Source of the DNA: Sphingobacterium thalpophilum
GTDB lineage: Bacteria; Bacteroidota; Bacteroidia; Sphingobacteriales; Sphingobacteriaceae
Assembly: GCF_901482695.1 (NCBI RefSeq)
Contig: NZ_LR590484.1
Coordinates: 310,001 to 374,000, forward strand
DNA: 64,000 bases
Direction of reading: 5' to 3'
In this document: positions 17,825 through 28,034 of the stretch, in pieces
How the letters are laid out: every line of letters starts with the position of its first letter
Numbering within the stretch: position 1 is the stretch's first letter
Made by a program: the position numbers and the translations under genes
Notes under the pieces: generated by a model
What the model was told of the DNA's origin: nothing
Database searches by the model: none
The model's input: the letters and a program-made list of their open reading frames with translations, nothing else

Positions 17825-18082
17825 AATTAATCAGCTACGCACATTCTAATATAAATATTTTCCACATACAATCCATTGGTCAGAGGACAGTTTTTGGTTT
17901 TTCCACGACTGTAAACCACGATTCTGCCTAGGTCATCGACTTTATTTTTACGGCTTAAAGCCGTCTATAGTTATGCGAATGGTGAATTTAACAATCATCC
18001 CGCAATCGAAATAATGCAAATTGCAAATCAATAGCATTTCTTTACTCACAATTATTATTTTTACCGAACAGAAAAATTAAAG

Positions 18083-18826
18083 ATGATAACAGTAGCCATC
18101 ATAGAAGACGAACCTGCGATTCGCAAAGAAATAGCTTATCTTTTAGAACAGGAAAAAGATATTGAGGTCGTTGGCTGGGCTGACAGCGTGACAACAGCGA
18201 TAAAGCTAATGGAAGAAAAGCAACCAAATATAGCCTTAATGGATATACAGCTTCGCGATGGCACTGCTTTCGATCTGTTAAGGAAGCTGACCTCCATCCC
18301 GCAGAATGTCATATTTATCACGGCGTACAATCATTACGCAATCAAAGCGATTAAATATGGGGCATTAGACTATCTGTTGAAGCCCATTGACCAGGATGAA
18401 CTTAAAGAAGCATTACAACGTTATCGCCGCCGAAGTGAGAATAATCCGCAATGGATGCGCCAACTTTCGATGGCAAACAGCGCAATGCACGGCGTCGAAT
18501 TACCAGATAATATTGCGCTAACATCGATTCATCAAGTGCGGATTGTGGCCGTGCATGATATTCTTTATTGTAAGGGAGATGGCCCGTATACCTTCTTTTT
18601 CCTCAATGATGGAACAAAAGAGCTGATATCAAGGCCGCTCAAATATTATGAGGAACTATTGCCTTCTCCTTATTTTTTACGTACGCATCAGTCCTATCTC
18701 GTAAACCGGAAATACATCACCGGTGTAAACCGTTCGGAGTATATCGTCCTGAAAAATAAAGAAGAGATACCTATCTCTTCGCGTAGGAAAAACGTCATTT
18801 TAAACCAGCTTTTCCCCGAAAAATGA
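18083..18826 (+). CDS. LytTR family response regulator
   Basis: The 247-residue protein has a receiver (acidic E8/D9, phospho-acceptor D54 in ALMDIQLRDG, Lys in YLLKPID) and a C-terminal LytTR DNA-binding domain (about residues 145-245; VHDILYCKGDGPYTFFFL ... FLRTHQSYLVNRKYI). Its stop overlaps the start of the kinase gene by 4 bp, so the two are translationally coupled. It should activate a small number of promoters when phosphorylated by that kinase; the targets are unknown. Confidence 0.93.
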   Translation: MITVAIIEDEPAIRKEIAYLLEQEKDIEVVGWADSVTTAIKLMEEKQPNIALMDIQLRDGTAFDLLRKLTSIPQNVIFITAYNHYAIKAIKYGALDYLLKPIDQDELKEALQRYRRRSENNPQWMRQLSMANSAMHGVELPDNIALTSIHQVRIVAVHDILYCKGDGPYTFFFLNDGTKELISRPLKYYEELLPSPYFLRTHQSYLVNRKYITGVNRSEYIVLKNKEEIPISSRRKNVILNQLFPEK

Positions 18827-20742
18827 AATATTTTCTACAGTCTGCAATCGTCCTGCTGACGGGATTTTATATAATTGCATGCAGCAATAGATCTGCCTTC
18901 TTAACCTCCGCCCCGGATAGCATTTCAACAGCGGTTGAACAGCTGGAGGAGATAAAATTGACTGCTCACAATGGCGATTCACTCAAAAAAGCCTGGTTGC
19001 TCCTTAATCATAGTCCCCTTGTAAAAAAGGACACTGTGCTGTCGGCTACAGTGAAATATAACCTCGCTCGACTATATGCAATGCTTCAGCAGGACTCTGC
19101 CAATATATTTATCGAACAGGCGCTGGAAATTATTGAACCAACCTCGGGCAACCTCAAATATAAAGCACTTATTTATAATGGTGTAGGCAATATCCGCAGT
19201 ATGGAAGCAAAGGAAAGAGAAGCGGGCTTTTATTACAACAAAGCAGCCGCAATAGTGTTGTCGGACACAACAACTGGTCTGTCATCCGAAGCAAAATCTG
19301 CCATGCTGCTGTCTGCTGCACAAAATAACCTCAGCACCTTCCAATACAATCTTGCTGAAAAGATGAATCTGGCTGCAATCCCCCTATCGGAGTCACTTCC
19401 TGCAGGACATATTATTCATCAGCGGGTATATGTGCAGATGATACAGACATTAAATGCGTTGCACCGACCTGCGCAAGATATGGCCCCCTACTTACATAAG
19501 CTCGAACAACTCCATCAGAAATATCCTGACAAATATAATATCAGCTTTCTGTATGATTCAAAAATCCAGTATTTTGAAACTACAGAACAACAAGATTCAC
19601 TACTGCATTATCAACTACTGAAAATAGCAATAGACGAACAACAGAGCAAGATAGTGCAATCAACTGTCCTGCTTAACAACCTTTTTGTAAACTACTGCAA
19701 CGTTTCGGCTATATACGTGCTTTTCAAAAAGCCCGCAGCCGCAGCGCAATTCCTGATGAAAGCAAAAAAGCTAAGGTCCCATTTTCCGAAACTTATCTTT
19801 CCCAATAACGAGATTCTATTTCAAAAAAGTTCTGCCGAACTATTTCGTCTGCAAGGTAAAAAAGATGAAGCTCTGAGCGTACTTAACACCGTCGTTCAGC
19901 TACAGAAAGACATTTATCAATCGGAAAACACGCAGGCTATCGCTGAAATGAACGCGCTCTACCAGCTTCAGGCCAAAGATCAGTCCATTCGTCTGCTGAA
20001 CGAAAATATTAAGATCAATAAACTCCAGCTTCAACAAAACCAGCTATGGTTGGCTGTTTCCTCACTGACTCTTATTTTATTGGCCGTCACATTGTCGTTC
20101 CTATACTATAGATCCCGCCAGCGGCGCATAAGACAGGCGAAAGAAAAAGTACTGTTACAGCAACAATTATTACGTACACAGATGGAGCCGCATTTCATTT
20201 TCAATACCCTGGCAGCGGTACAGAGCTTTGTCCGACTAGACAAAAAGGAAAGTGCGATTAAGTATCTAAATCGCTTCAGCCGCCTCCTTCGGAGCAATCT
20301 TGAATTAAGCCGCGAAAATCTGGTTCCGTTAAATGAGGAAATCGATGCACTTGAAAATTATCTGTCATTACAACGGATGCGGTTTGAGGAGACCTTCACC
20401 TATACGATTGTACAGCCCGAAGATCAGGACCTCAGCGCCATTATGCTACCTCCGATGCTCATTCAGCCCTATGTGGAAAATGCTATTCTCCACGGTGTGG
20501 ATTTAGATGCAGGTAACGGGCAGCTTGAGATCCTTTTCCAGGTACTGGATGATGTATTATATGTTGAAATCACAGATAGCGGCAAGTCCACATGTGAACC
20601 TTCAGATAGGACCCACCGCTCGCTTTCCGGAACAATCAGCCACGAACGCATACAGCTGTTAGGCCAGAAAGCGTCCATAAAAATCACCAAAAGAGATGAG
20701 GGTGGCACACTTGTCGCTCTGACAATTCCCATTACGTCCTAA
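18823..20742 (+). CDS. LytS-type sensor histidine kinase with TPR sensor
   Basis: The 639-residue protein has a lipoprotein-like N-terminus (IACSNRSAF), periplasmic TPR-like helices (about 40-395) and one membrane helix near 415 (LWLAVSSLTLILLAVTLSFL). The His_kinase domain carries phospho-acceptor H457 in MEPHFIFNTLAAVQSF. The ATP-binding domain has MLIQPYVENAILHG, but the later glycine boxes are weak (ITDSGKS and EGGTLVALTIP). It is the partner of the LytTR regulator just upstream. The TPR sensor is typical of Bacteroidota kinases of unknown stimulus. Confidence 0.9.
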   Translation: MKYFLQSAIVLLTGFYIIACSNRSAFLTSAPDSISTAVEQLEEIKLTAHNGDSLKKAWLLLNHSPLVKKDTVLSATVKYNLARLYAMLQQDSANIFIEQALEIIEPTSGNLKYKALIYNGVGNIRSMEAKEREAGFYYNKAAAIVLSDTTTGLSSEAKSAMLLSAAQNNLSTFQYNLAEKMNLAAIPLSESLPAGHIIHQRVYVQMIQTLNALHRPAQDMAPYLHKLEQLHQKYPDKYNISFLYDSKIQYFETTEQQDSLLHYQLLKIAIDEQQSKIVQSTVLLNNLFVNYCNVSAIYVLFKKPAAAAQFLMKAKKLRSHFPKLIFPNNEILFQKSSAELFRLQGKKDEALSVLNTVVQLQKDIYQSENTQAIAEMNALYQLQAKDQSIRLLNENIKINKLQLQQNQLWLAVSSLTLILLAVTLSFLYYRSRQRRIRQAKEKVLLQQQLLRTQMEPHFIFNTLAAVQSFVRLDKKESAIKYLNRFSRLLRSNLELSRENLVPLNEEIDALENYLSLQRMRFEETFTYTIVQPEDQDLSAIMLPPMLIQPYVENAILHGVDLDAGNGQLEILFQVLDDVLYVEITDSGKSTCEPSDRTHRSLSGTISHERIQLLGQKASIKITKRDEGGTLVALTIPITS

Positions 20743-20879
20743 GTACTCAGGAGCCGTGCAGCATTGATCTCATGGTAATTGACTATACGCCGTGAGATGA
20801 CCGTAAACAGCTGTCTAACAATGAAATAAACGATTTTTATGGGATCAGAGCCAAATATACTGTACCGGCTTCTCTATGA

Positions 20880-23345
20880 TTATTTCTTCGTTAATCTATC
20901 CAGGAGCATTTTCATATAGAATCCACCGACCACACTACGTGCTTTGAAATTCTCTCGTACACCTGTATTCGCATCATAAAAATCATTCAGCGGAACGCGT
21001 GATGTTGTTTGAAGCGCATGCTTATATACAGGCTGCACCAAAGCTTCAAATTCCGCCCGTGTAGGTGCAAATGTCGCCGTCCACAGAATCCAGTCATTTT
21101 TTGTATAGGCTTTCCGGCTATCTAAGGGAATACCAAATTTATTTTGCTTAGTGAGATAGTATTTGATCTCTTTATTATATACTTCTTGCGGGAACAGGTT
21201 AAGACCTAAAACTTTGTCCCATATCAAATTATATTTTTGGCTCCAAGTATTTTTGTCATCGAAAGTCAACGCATAATGATCGCCAGCGTCGGCCATCTCC
21301 ATCCACTTTGGCACCATCTGCTCGGCAATAGCGCGGTATTTTTTTGCAGTTTCCAGTTCGCCGATAGCATCCGCCATTTGCGCGTAGCATGCAATGCCGA
21401 CGATAGCCTTGACCGATAAATTCGCATTGCGCGCAAGGTGACCGGCAAAGTCATCGGTGCACAATTGTGTTTTGGGATCAAAGCCCTCTTTTACGAGGTA
21501 ATCGACCCAGTCAGTAAGTGTTTTCCAGTGTTTTCGTGCATAACTGCCATCGCGTTGAACCTTTGTAATCGCCGCGGTCAAAATAATCATATTCCCAGAT
21601 TCCTCAACAGGCATCGGCTCACCATAGGTCTGTCCATTGGCCTTTGGATACGTTCCCAGATCATGTGCCGCCCAAGGATGAGGGTATTTACCGCTTTCAC
21701 TAAAGTAGAAAATACCATTCAACATCCCTTTTAGCAGTTCAGGGTTATAGATAAGATAAAGCGGTGCCGAAGGATAGGTCACGTCAACAGTATTGATAAA
21801 ACCTCCACTATTATTCTCTTTAGAAAGCCAAAGCAATTCGTTTTCGGGGCTCTTTACCAAAGTATGCGCTGCTATACTCTGACGATAAGCCAATGTCGTC
21901 AGATGTGCATAGCCTTCACCTCCAGATTTTACCGCGCCAGCATATACGGCCCTGTCAAAAGCGATACATTTATCCATAACCCTTTGGTAATCTGTAGCCG
22001 CCGCCGCAAGCTGGTTTTCGAACGTCTCCGTCCCCGAATTATTCCACCAGGGCCTTAAATTGTTGTTGAAATATTGAATAGCAAAGACCTCATCGTACCC
22101 CAGCTCAACAAAGCGCTCTACCTCTTTTTTTCCCACTGTCCCGAAGGGTATTATCGTATTTAATGCCAATGATGTTCCTTTCAGCTTTGCTACAGCAGCT
22201 CCATCTTTCCTAAAAAGATCAATTGCCTCAGCGCCAGAACTTACAAACTGACGTACAGCATCCTTTTTAGGCGACGCCACGTAAAAATACCCCCAGTCTA
22301 TTCGCATGTCATCGGCTCCCTTCTGCAATACAGGCTGTTCGGTTGTCCCAGCCTTTAGAATTGACATGTCTGCGGTTTCATATTTTTCGGCGAGCACCTC
22401 CTGCGACGGTTTATACACGGCAATATTGGTTGAGGCACTGAGAAAAACTTTGACAGCGTGTTGCTTTCCATCGTTTGATTTTACTTGATAACTGATATAG
22501 GATACTGGCCTCGACAGGAGCTTTAGATCATCCAGCAAGAGTGGGGAAGTAAAACTTAACTTCAGGTCGATCTTGCCCGCCTGAAAATTATAAATAGTCC
22601 GTGTTGCCGTAATCTCCACATCTTTCTGTACTGCCAGCTCTACTTTAGGACCGCTCTCCTTCAGCCTGTCCACCAGGCCGAAATCCAGATAACGCCCGCC
22701 TGCAGTATTGCGTAAATAGATCGCTAGCTGATTTTCTCCAGCGTTCAGATCGTTTTTATCAATAGGTAAATACTCAAAAGAGTTTGTCCAACCCGTCTTC
22801 TGATAGATTTTTTTCCCGTTCAGAAACACCTCGACGTTGTCATCGTGGTTTAGTTTCAGGAAAAGTTCGTTGATACGTTGTGGATCGTCTACCTGAAATG
22901 TGCGCCGCGCCCAAATGGCATCCGATTTCCAAAGCGTCTTTACCTGCTTTTCATCATCTCCGATTGGTGCAGTTCCAGATTTCCATCCATCTGCCTGATA
23001 GGAAGCCGAAAGCCAATTGCCGTCGGGCTTTACTTCAGTATATTGCACAGTATAGGGTTGTTCTTCTGCGGTCGGCAGGATACTCTTATAATTCGGTTCT
23101 TCCTGCCCCAAAAAGCGATAGAGATGCCCGTCAACACTGATCAGTCCTAATAAGGAATGATCGGCGTCGGTCCAATGCCTGGTAGTCGATGCATTGAGCT
23201 GGTCGGTCATTGACCAGATGCTAAAATTTGGATTGTGTGTAATTAATGGATAGGCAGGGGCTTTTCTCTCCTGCGCACGTACAGTAAAAAAACTTACTAA
23301 ACAAGCTAGTATAAAGCACATGTTCAGTTTTCCGAGTTTGTTCAT
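20880..23345 (-). CDS. Glutaminase-family protein (DUF4964/DUF5127/DUF4965/DUF1793)
   Basis: An 821-residue secreted protein from the ATG at 23345, which opens a signal peptide (MNKLGKLNMCFILACLVSFF). The order is an N-terminal DUF4964 part (PAYPLITHNPNFSIWSM) with a sugar-binding-like sandwich around residues 115-215, then a DUF5127 beta region. An (alpha/alpha)6-like DUF4965/DUF1793 region (about 450-820) follows with NSGGFINTVDVTYPSAP and HDLGTYPKANGQTYGEPMPV. These resemble fungal secreted glutaminase A, but most bacterial members are probably glycoside-active. It is alone in its operon. Confidence 0.88.
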   Translation of the reverse strand: MNKLGKLNMCFILACLVSFFTVRAQERKAPAYPLITHNPNFSIWSMTDQLNASTTRHWTDADHSLLGLISVDGHLYRFLGQEEPNYKSILPTAEEQPYTVQYTEVKPDGNWLSASYQADGWKSGTAPIGDDEKQVKTLWKSDAIWARRTFQVDDPQRINELFLKLNHDDNVEVFLNGKKIYQKTGWTNSFEYLPIDKNDLNAGENQLAIYLRNTAGGRYLDFGLVDRLKESGPKVELAVQKDVEITATRTIYNFQAGKIDLKLSFTSPLLLDDLKLLSRPVSYISYQVKSNDGKQHAVKVFLSASTNIAVYKPSQEVLAEKYETADMSILKAGTTEQPVLQKGADDMRIDWGYFYVASPKKDAVRQFVSSGAEAIDLFRKDGAAVAKLKGTSLALNTIIPFGTVGKKEVERFVELGYDEVFAIQYFNNNLRPWWNNSGTETFENQLAAAATDYQRVMDKCIAFDRAVYAGAVKSGGEGYAHLTTLAYRQSIAAHTLVKSPENELLWLSKENNSGGFINTVDVTYPSAPLYLIYNPELLKGMLNGIFYFSESGKYPHPWAAHDLGTYPKANGQTYGEPMPVEESGNMIILTAAITKVQRDGSYARKHWKTLTDWVDYLVKEGFDPKTQLCTDDFAGHLARNANLSVKAIVGIACYAQMADAIGELETAKKYRAIAEQMVPKWMEMADAGDHYALTFDDKNTWSQKYNLIWDKVLGLNLFPQEVYNKEIKYYLTKQNKFGIPLDSRKAYTKNDWILWTATFAPTRAEFEALVQPVYKHALQTTSRVPLNDFYDANTGVRENFKARSVVGGFYMKMLLDRLTKK

Positions 23346-23605
23346 CTTATAAGGTTTGTAAAAGGGTTTTAATTCCATTTATGAGTATCTGACCACACTG
23401 TCATCTCCCATGCCTAGCCTATCGAAACATCTATGTAGGAGGAGAGCCGTAATGTAATCACAAATTACGTTGTAAATAACTATATCTGGATTGCCGCATT
23501 GTATCATTTTACAGCCAATTTATATCATATTATTTTTCCGCCTGGTCTACCCTCGCAGCTCAGTCCCATTAACTTACATGACCTCACCATTTTGTGAGAC
23601 CATTT

Positions 23606-25048
23606 CTAGACAGATAAGCTTTTATTATGTGCATCCAACAATACCTTTGCTAGCACTCCAAGCTGTTCAAGCTGAAACCGCAGATGTTCTGTCCATGGAA
23701 GCCCCATACATAGCCGCATACAATTTTGATATTGATTTTGCAAGGTAAACATCCTCCCCGGAGCAATACTTATTTTCTTCCTCAGTGCGTAATAATACAG
23801 TTTTGCAGTATCTATACCTTTTGGAAATTCGATCCAGAGCGCAAGTCCGCCTTGAGGTCTGCTTATCCGGGTTCCCTCCGGAAAATATGTCGCAATCACA
23901 TCCGCAAAACGTTGATAATTCTCCAAGAGCGTTCTGCGAAGACTATTCAGGTGATGATCGTATCTGCCAGTCATTAAAAAATTGCCCACAGCTTCATGGA
24001 TTAACGACGTTGAGGCCAGAGCATGAACTAGCTTTAGCCGGAGAATCTGATCCTTATATTTTCCTGCTGATACCCAGCCGACACGATACCCGGGAGCCAA
24101 TGTTTTGGATACCGAGCCACACCACAGCACATGACCATCCTTGTCAAATGTCTTACAGCATTTTGGACGCTCCCGGCCAAAATAAATGTCCCCATAAGTG
24201 TCGTCTTCGATAAGCGGTACAGCATACCTAGCAAGCAATTTAACTAATGCTTTCTTGTTTTCTTCGGGCATACAATACCCCAGCGGTGTATTGAAATTGG
24301 GGACAAGCAGACAGACATCAATATGCGGTAGCAGACCTTCAAGCGCAAGAAGGTCAATACCCAGGACGGGATCGGTAGTCAGCTCAATCACCCGAAGCCT
24401 CAAACTAACGACTAGTTGCAGGATACCCGGGTAACAGGGGCTCTCCAGGGCAATCGTATCGCCGGGTTTCGTCAAAGCCATCAGACACAGCGATAGTGCG
24501 TGCATACAGCCATTTGTTGTAATCACCTCGTCTGCAGTCAATGTGCCACCCCACGTACGTGAACGAGCAGCAATCATCCTCCGCAGTTTCAAGTTGCCTT
24601 GTAAAGGCTCATAAGCAGCCCCGCCGCCATCCAATATTCTCGTTGCTAAAGCAATCTCTTTTTTGAGTTTGGCTACAGGCAATAATTCCGCAGCCGGAAC
24701 TCCAATAGAGAATAAAGTCAGGTCTTTATCCCCCATTGTAGCATACACATGATCAATCAGTTCATAGGGTTCAACGCCCTCTTCTGTGAGCAAGGCCTTG
24801 TTGACTTCAGGCAGCTCCAACTTTCGCACTTGCAATGCGCTTACAAAATAGCCGGACTGCGGTTTTACATAAATGAGGGATTGAGCCTCCAATGCCAAGA
24901 AAACTCGCTTGGCTGTATTCAGACTAATGCCATGTTGCCTGCTCAACATACGCACAGACGGTAAACGCTCGTGGGGTTTTAAAACACCATTTCTGATTTT
25001 ATCCGCTATATTTTGAGCTAATGCACTGTATATAAAAACCTTCTCCAT
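23606..25048 (-). CDS. MocR/GntR-type PLP-dependent regulator
   Basis: A 480-residue protein from the ATG at 25048; the open frame runs 31 codons further, but the family starts at MEKVFIYSALA. An N-terminal GntR winged helix (KPHERLPSVRMLSRQHGISL) is followed by an aminotransferase fold. That fold has LIEDDTYGDIYF (PLP ring Asp) and WCGSVSKTLAPGYRVGW, whose lysine forms the Schiff base. MocR proteins sense PLP-bound amines or amino acids. It is divergent from an EamA exporter gene, and the 92-bp gap carries two identical 12-bp direct repeats that fit MocR operators. Confidence 0.9.
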   Translation of the reverse strand: MEKVFIYSALAQNIADKIRNGVLKPHERLPSVRMLSRQHGISLNTAKRVFLALEAQSLIYVKPQSGYFVSALQVRKLELPEVNKALLTEEGVEPYELIDHVYATMGDKDLTLFSIGVPAAELLPVAKLKKEIALATRILDGGGAAYEPLQGNLKLRRMIAARSRTWGGTLTADEVITTNGCMHALSLCLMALTKPGDTIALESPCYPGILQLVVSLRLRVIELTTDPVLGIDLLALEGLLPHIDVCLLVPNFNTPLGYCMPEENKKALVKLLARYAVPLIEDDTYGDIYFGRERPKCCKTFDKDGHVLWCGSVSKTLAPGYRVGWVSAGKYKDQILRLKLVHALASTSLIHEAVGNFLMTGRYDHHLNSLRRTLLENYQRFADVIATYFPEGTRISRPQGGLALWIEFPKGIDTAKLYYYALRKKISIAPGRMFTLQNQYQNCMRLCMGLPWTEHLRFQLEQLGVLAKVLLDAHNKSLSV

Positions 25049-25058
25049 CTTATAAAGA

Positions 25059-25100
25059 TAACTGTATCCATTCAATAAGCAAAAACTGTAACTGTATCCA
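25059..25100. promoter_or_regulatory. Direct repeats in the MocR/EamA divergent region
   Basis: TAACTGTATCCA occurs at 25059-25070 and 25089-25100, exactly 30 bp (about three helical turns) apart; ACTGTA is repeated once more at 25085-25090. MocR-type regulators such as PdxR and GabR bind direct repeats, so this is a probable operator. Confidence 0.7.
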
Positions 25101-25140
25101 ACCATAAATATTACGAAGATTTGTACATAAAGATCAAGCA

Positions 25141-26013
25141 ATGAGCAACAATAGCAACTTAAGACTATCCAATGGCTGGCTGAATGGATTAATCGGCGTC
25201 ATGATATTTAGCGGTTCATTACCTGCCACACGAATAGCCGTTCTGCATCTAGATCCGCTTTTCGTTACTGTAGCCCGCGCCTCCATCGCTGGAGTGTTGG
25301 CGCTGATTGTGTTATTGATCACAAAGGAAAAATTTCCCGACAAAACACAGCTGCTGTCTCTCGGCATCGTTTCACTTGGAGTAGTCATCGGCTTTCCATT
25401 GTTGAGTGCATTGGCATTATTGTATGTGACCTCGGCACATTCCATTGTGTTTGTGGGTATCCTTCCGCTTTCCACAGCAATTTTTGGCATTTTTCGTGGA
25501 GGAGAGCGGCCTCGCCCTATATTCTGGGTCTTTTCGATACTGGGGAGCTCTTTGGTTGTGAGTTACGCACTGATGCAAGGTGTATCTTCTTCAATCGGAG
25601 ATCTCCTGATGTTGCTGGCCACTATACTTTGCGGACTAGGCTATGCGGAAGGTGGTAAGCTTTCGAAAACGCTAGGTGGCTGGCAGGTTATTTCCTGGGC
25701 ACTGATCTTATCTTTACCCATTGCTATTCCCCTGAGTTTTCTCTATTATCCTACCTCTGTAGCCCAAGTTAGCATTGGGGCCTGGACAGGCCTGGCTTAT
25801 GTTTCGTTCTTCAGTATGTTTATTGGATTTGTCTTTTGGTATAAAGGCTTAGCACAGGGCGGAATCGCATCTGTTGGGCAGCTGCAGCTTCTGCAGCCAT
25901 TTTTTGGCCTGTCCCTGGCAGCCGGCATATTGCATGAAGAAGTCGGTATAGGTATGCTATTTGTAACCCTCGGTGTGATCGGTTGTGTTGGCGGGGCAAA
26001 AAAATTTGCTTAA
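25141..26013 (+). CDS. EamA/DMT family transporter
   Basis: The 290-residue protein has ten predicted membrane helices in two EamA repeats (for example GLIGVMIFSGSLPATRIAVL and SFFSMFIGFVFWYKGLAQGG). DMT transporters of this kind export amino acids or other metabolites. It is divergent from a MocR regulator and shares its operator region, so the exported compound may be the one sensed by that regulator. Confidence 0.9.
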   Translation: MSNNSNLRLSNGWLNGLIGVMIFSGSLPATRIAVLHLDPLFVTVARASIAGVLALIVLLITKEKFPDKTQLLSLGIVSLGVVIGFPLLSALALLYVTSAHSIVFVGILPLSTAIFGIFRGGERPRPIFWVFSILGSSLVVSYALMQGVSSSIGDLLMLLATILCGLGYAEGGKLSKTLGGWQVISWALILSLPIAIPLSFLYYPTSVAQVSIGAWTGLAYVSFFSMFIGFVFWYKGLAQGGIASVGQLQLLQPFFGLSLAAGILHEEVGIGMLFVTLGVIGCVGGAKKFA

Positions 26014-26232
26014 CGCAATTGGACAGCATGCCCTAGCAACCAACTTGCCAAAGCTATACTTCAATATATGGCAGACAGAACTTAGCCAGCGCTTTTTGCA
26101 ACAAATACACTGGACTGTTAACTTTATTAAAGCTGGACCAGCGATCACCTTTTTTTTAATCTTAGATTTGGATCTACGTGGTTGATAAGATGAAGTGGTA
26201 TAAATAGACCATAAGAAAACAGTATACAGTCA

Positions 26233-26772
26233 ATGAACAAGAATACACATAAAATAACGATCATAAAGGCATCGTTCAAGGATGTCGCCCGATTACAGGC
26301 TATAGGTAAAAAGACCTTTGTTGAAACCTTTTCGGAAGTTAATACCGTGGATAATATGGAAAGATACCTAAACGAAGGATTTTCCAAAGAAAAATTATTG
26401 TCGGAGATGAACACGGACGGTTCAGTATTCTATTTTGCGCAACATCAAAATCAGATTGTTGGGTATCTTAAAATCAATACTGGCCATGCGCAAACAGAAT
26501 TGCAACATGAACATACACTCGAGATTGAACGAATCTATGTGCTGCAGAAATTCCAGGGCTTGAAGATAGGCCAGCTTTTACTTGAAAAAGCAATAGAAAT
26601 TGCGCACCAAATGAAAGCCCAGTCAATATGGCTCGGCGTCTGGGAAGAAAATCACCGGGCCATTCGCTTCTATGAAAAGAACGGCTTTGTAGCCTTCGAT
26701 AAGCATATTTTTAGACTAGGAGATGATGAACAAACAGATATTATGATGAAAAAAAATGTGGGTACCAACTAA
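26233..26772 (+). CDS. GNAT family N-acetyltransferase
   Basis: The 179-residue protein has a GNAT fold: FKDVARLQAIGKKTFVETFS at the start, IERIYVLQKFQGLKIGQLLL as the acetyl-CoA loop (a variant of Q-x-x-G-x-G) and NHRAIRFYEKNGFVAFDKHI at the end. It resembles the spermidine-acetyltransferase-like members common in Bacteroidota; the substrate is not known. The small lipoprotein gene follows 127 bp later. Confidence 0.88.
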   Translation: MNKNTHKITIIKASFKDVARLQAIGKKTFVETFSEVNTVDNMERYLNEGFSKEKLLSEMNTDGSVFYFAQHQNQIVGYLKINTGHAQTELQHEHTLEIERIYVLQKFQGLKIGQLLLEKAIEIAHQMKAQSIWLGVWEENHRAIRFYEKNGFVAFDKHIFRLGDDEQTDIMMKKNVGTN

Positions 26773-26899
26773 TTTTATTTTCGGGCGCCAGCGTACCTCC
26801 GGCCACGGTTATAAAATGAGGGCAGATTTTAATGGAGAATCACGGATACGGCCGTCGAATAGACAAAAAATCGTAAATTTAGTCCCAAAAGGCGCATTG

Positions 26900-27226
26900 A
26901 TGAAAAATATACGACAGTGCTTACCAAAACTGGGAACTGCAGGCATAGCCATGCTGCTTCTTTTGTCCTGCTCCGTCAAAAGAAACGACAAGAATCTGAT
27001 CTGGTACGAAAACCAAGTGATCGAACAGATTGTACCAGAGCAGGATTCAACTTACCGTATTCAGATCGGCATAATGGCCGCCTCCTTCTGGTTCGATCAA
27101 AAAGATAAACGGACCACAACCGGGCAAATGGACCTCTTGCAAAAAAGCTACCATCAAAAGACCAGACTCCATTTAGGGGTGGAAAAAGAAACACATAAAA
27201 TTATTATGGTAACACGGGCTGAGTAG
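26900..27226 (+). CDS. Small hypothetical lipoprotein
   Basis: A 108-residue protein from the ATG at 26900, chosen because a lipoprotein signal follows (GTAGIAMLLLLSC, Cys about 24). The mature part has YRIQIGIMAASFWFDQKDKR and no recognised domain. It was probably transferred to the envelope by the Lol pathway. The upstream open frame from 26756 lacks a plausible start. Confidence 0.55.
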   Translation: MKNIRQCLPKLGTAGIAMLLLLSCSVKRNDKNLIWYENQVIEQIVPEQDSTYRIQIGIMAASFWFDQKDKRTTTGQMDLLQKSYHQKTRLHLGVEKETHKIIMVTRAE

Positions 27227-27326
27227 AATACAACCCAGTCTCCTACCGCTTGCCACAACCAATTGTTCCTATTGTTCAATACTAAAACCACCTTGTCCCC
27301 GTGTGCAGGCACCGGCGTTATAATGC

Positions 27327-27938
27327 TCATAATAGTTGATTTTCAAGTTCAATCGCTGCTTCCAGATACTGCTTATAATCCCTTTCGTAAAGCGTCACAC
27401 GTTCTTGCGTCGCTCCTTTCTCCATGTCATGAAAATGAAAACTGCCTATATGCTCCAATCCAGCAAATTGATTCATTTTGTGAAAGCCAAATAAGATCCC
27501 TTCATCCACCGGACGTTGATCAAAAAACTCACCTTCTAGCGTAAAAGCTGTATCTGGAGCATTCCAACTTGTTGTCACAAAGTATTTTTTACCGTGCATT
27601 AGACCACCCCGACCGTAATTTATAGCTGGATTTCTACGCGAACGCCCGTCATTTTTATAGATGCCATTGTTATGTCCCGCCGTAAACACCTCGTCGATAT
27701 AAAGCTTCAAACGATTAGGCACCTGAAACCACCAAACGGGAAAGTGATAAACAATGATGTCTGCCCATTTAAAATTTTCCACTTCAAGCATCGGATCAAA
27801 TGTATCATTGACGTTAGTCACCCGTGTTTCAAAACCATAGTTCAACAAAGTTTGTACCGTCCAATTTGTGATGGTAGCATTGAAAGTACCACCTGAGTGG
27901 GCGAATTCCTGTCCGCCATTGATAATAAATATGTTCAT
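27327..27938 (-). CDS. MdaB-like NAD(P)H quinone oxidoreductase
   Basis: A 203-residue flavodoxin-fold protein from the ATG at 27938 (MNIFIINGGQEFAHSGG). Features include the FMN-binding phosphate loop, WADIIVYHFPVWWFQVPNRL and YGRGGLMHGKKYFVTTSWNA, which match MdaB-type two-electron quinone reductases. It is divergent from a LysR regulator 96 bp away, the usual arrangement for a stress-induced reductase and its regulator. Confidence 0.9.
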   Translation of the reverse strand: MNIFIINGGQEFAHSGGTFNATITNWTVQTLLNYGFETRVTNVNDTFDPMLEVENFKWADIIVYHFPVWWFQVPNRLKLYIDEVFTAGHNNGIYKNDGRSRRNPAINYGRGGLMHGKKYFVTTSWNAPDTAFTLEGEFFDQRPVDEGILFGFHKMNQFAGLEHIGSFHFHDMEKGATQERVTLYERDYKQYLEAAIELENQLL

Positions 27939-28007
27939 TCTATTATTTTTATTATTTATACCACAAATTTCTATCATATTTTTAGATCATACAAATAATT
28001 TAAATTG

Positions 28008-28015
28008 TATATTTG
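28008..28015 (+). promoter_or_regulatory. Bacteroidota -7 box for the LysR gene
   Basis: TATATTTG, a perfect TAnnTTTG match, 20 bp before the ATG at 28035. Confidence 0.5.
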
Positions 28016-28034
28016 TATAATTAAAATTATAGTC

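Noticed and set aside
22878..23150. Plus-strand frames of 86-90 aa inside the glutaminase-family gene
   Set aside because: Shadows of a well supported minus-strand gene.
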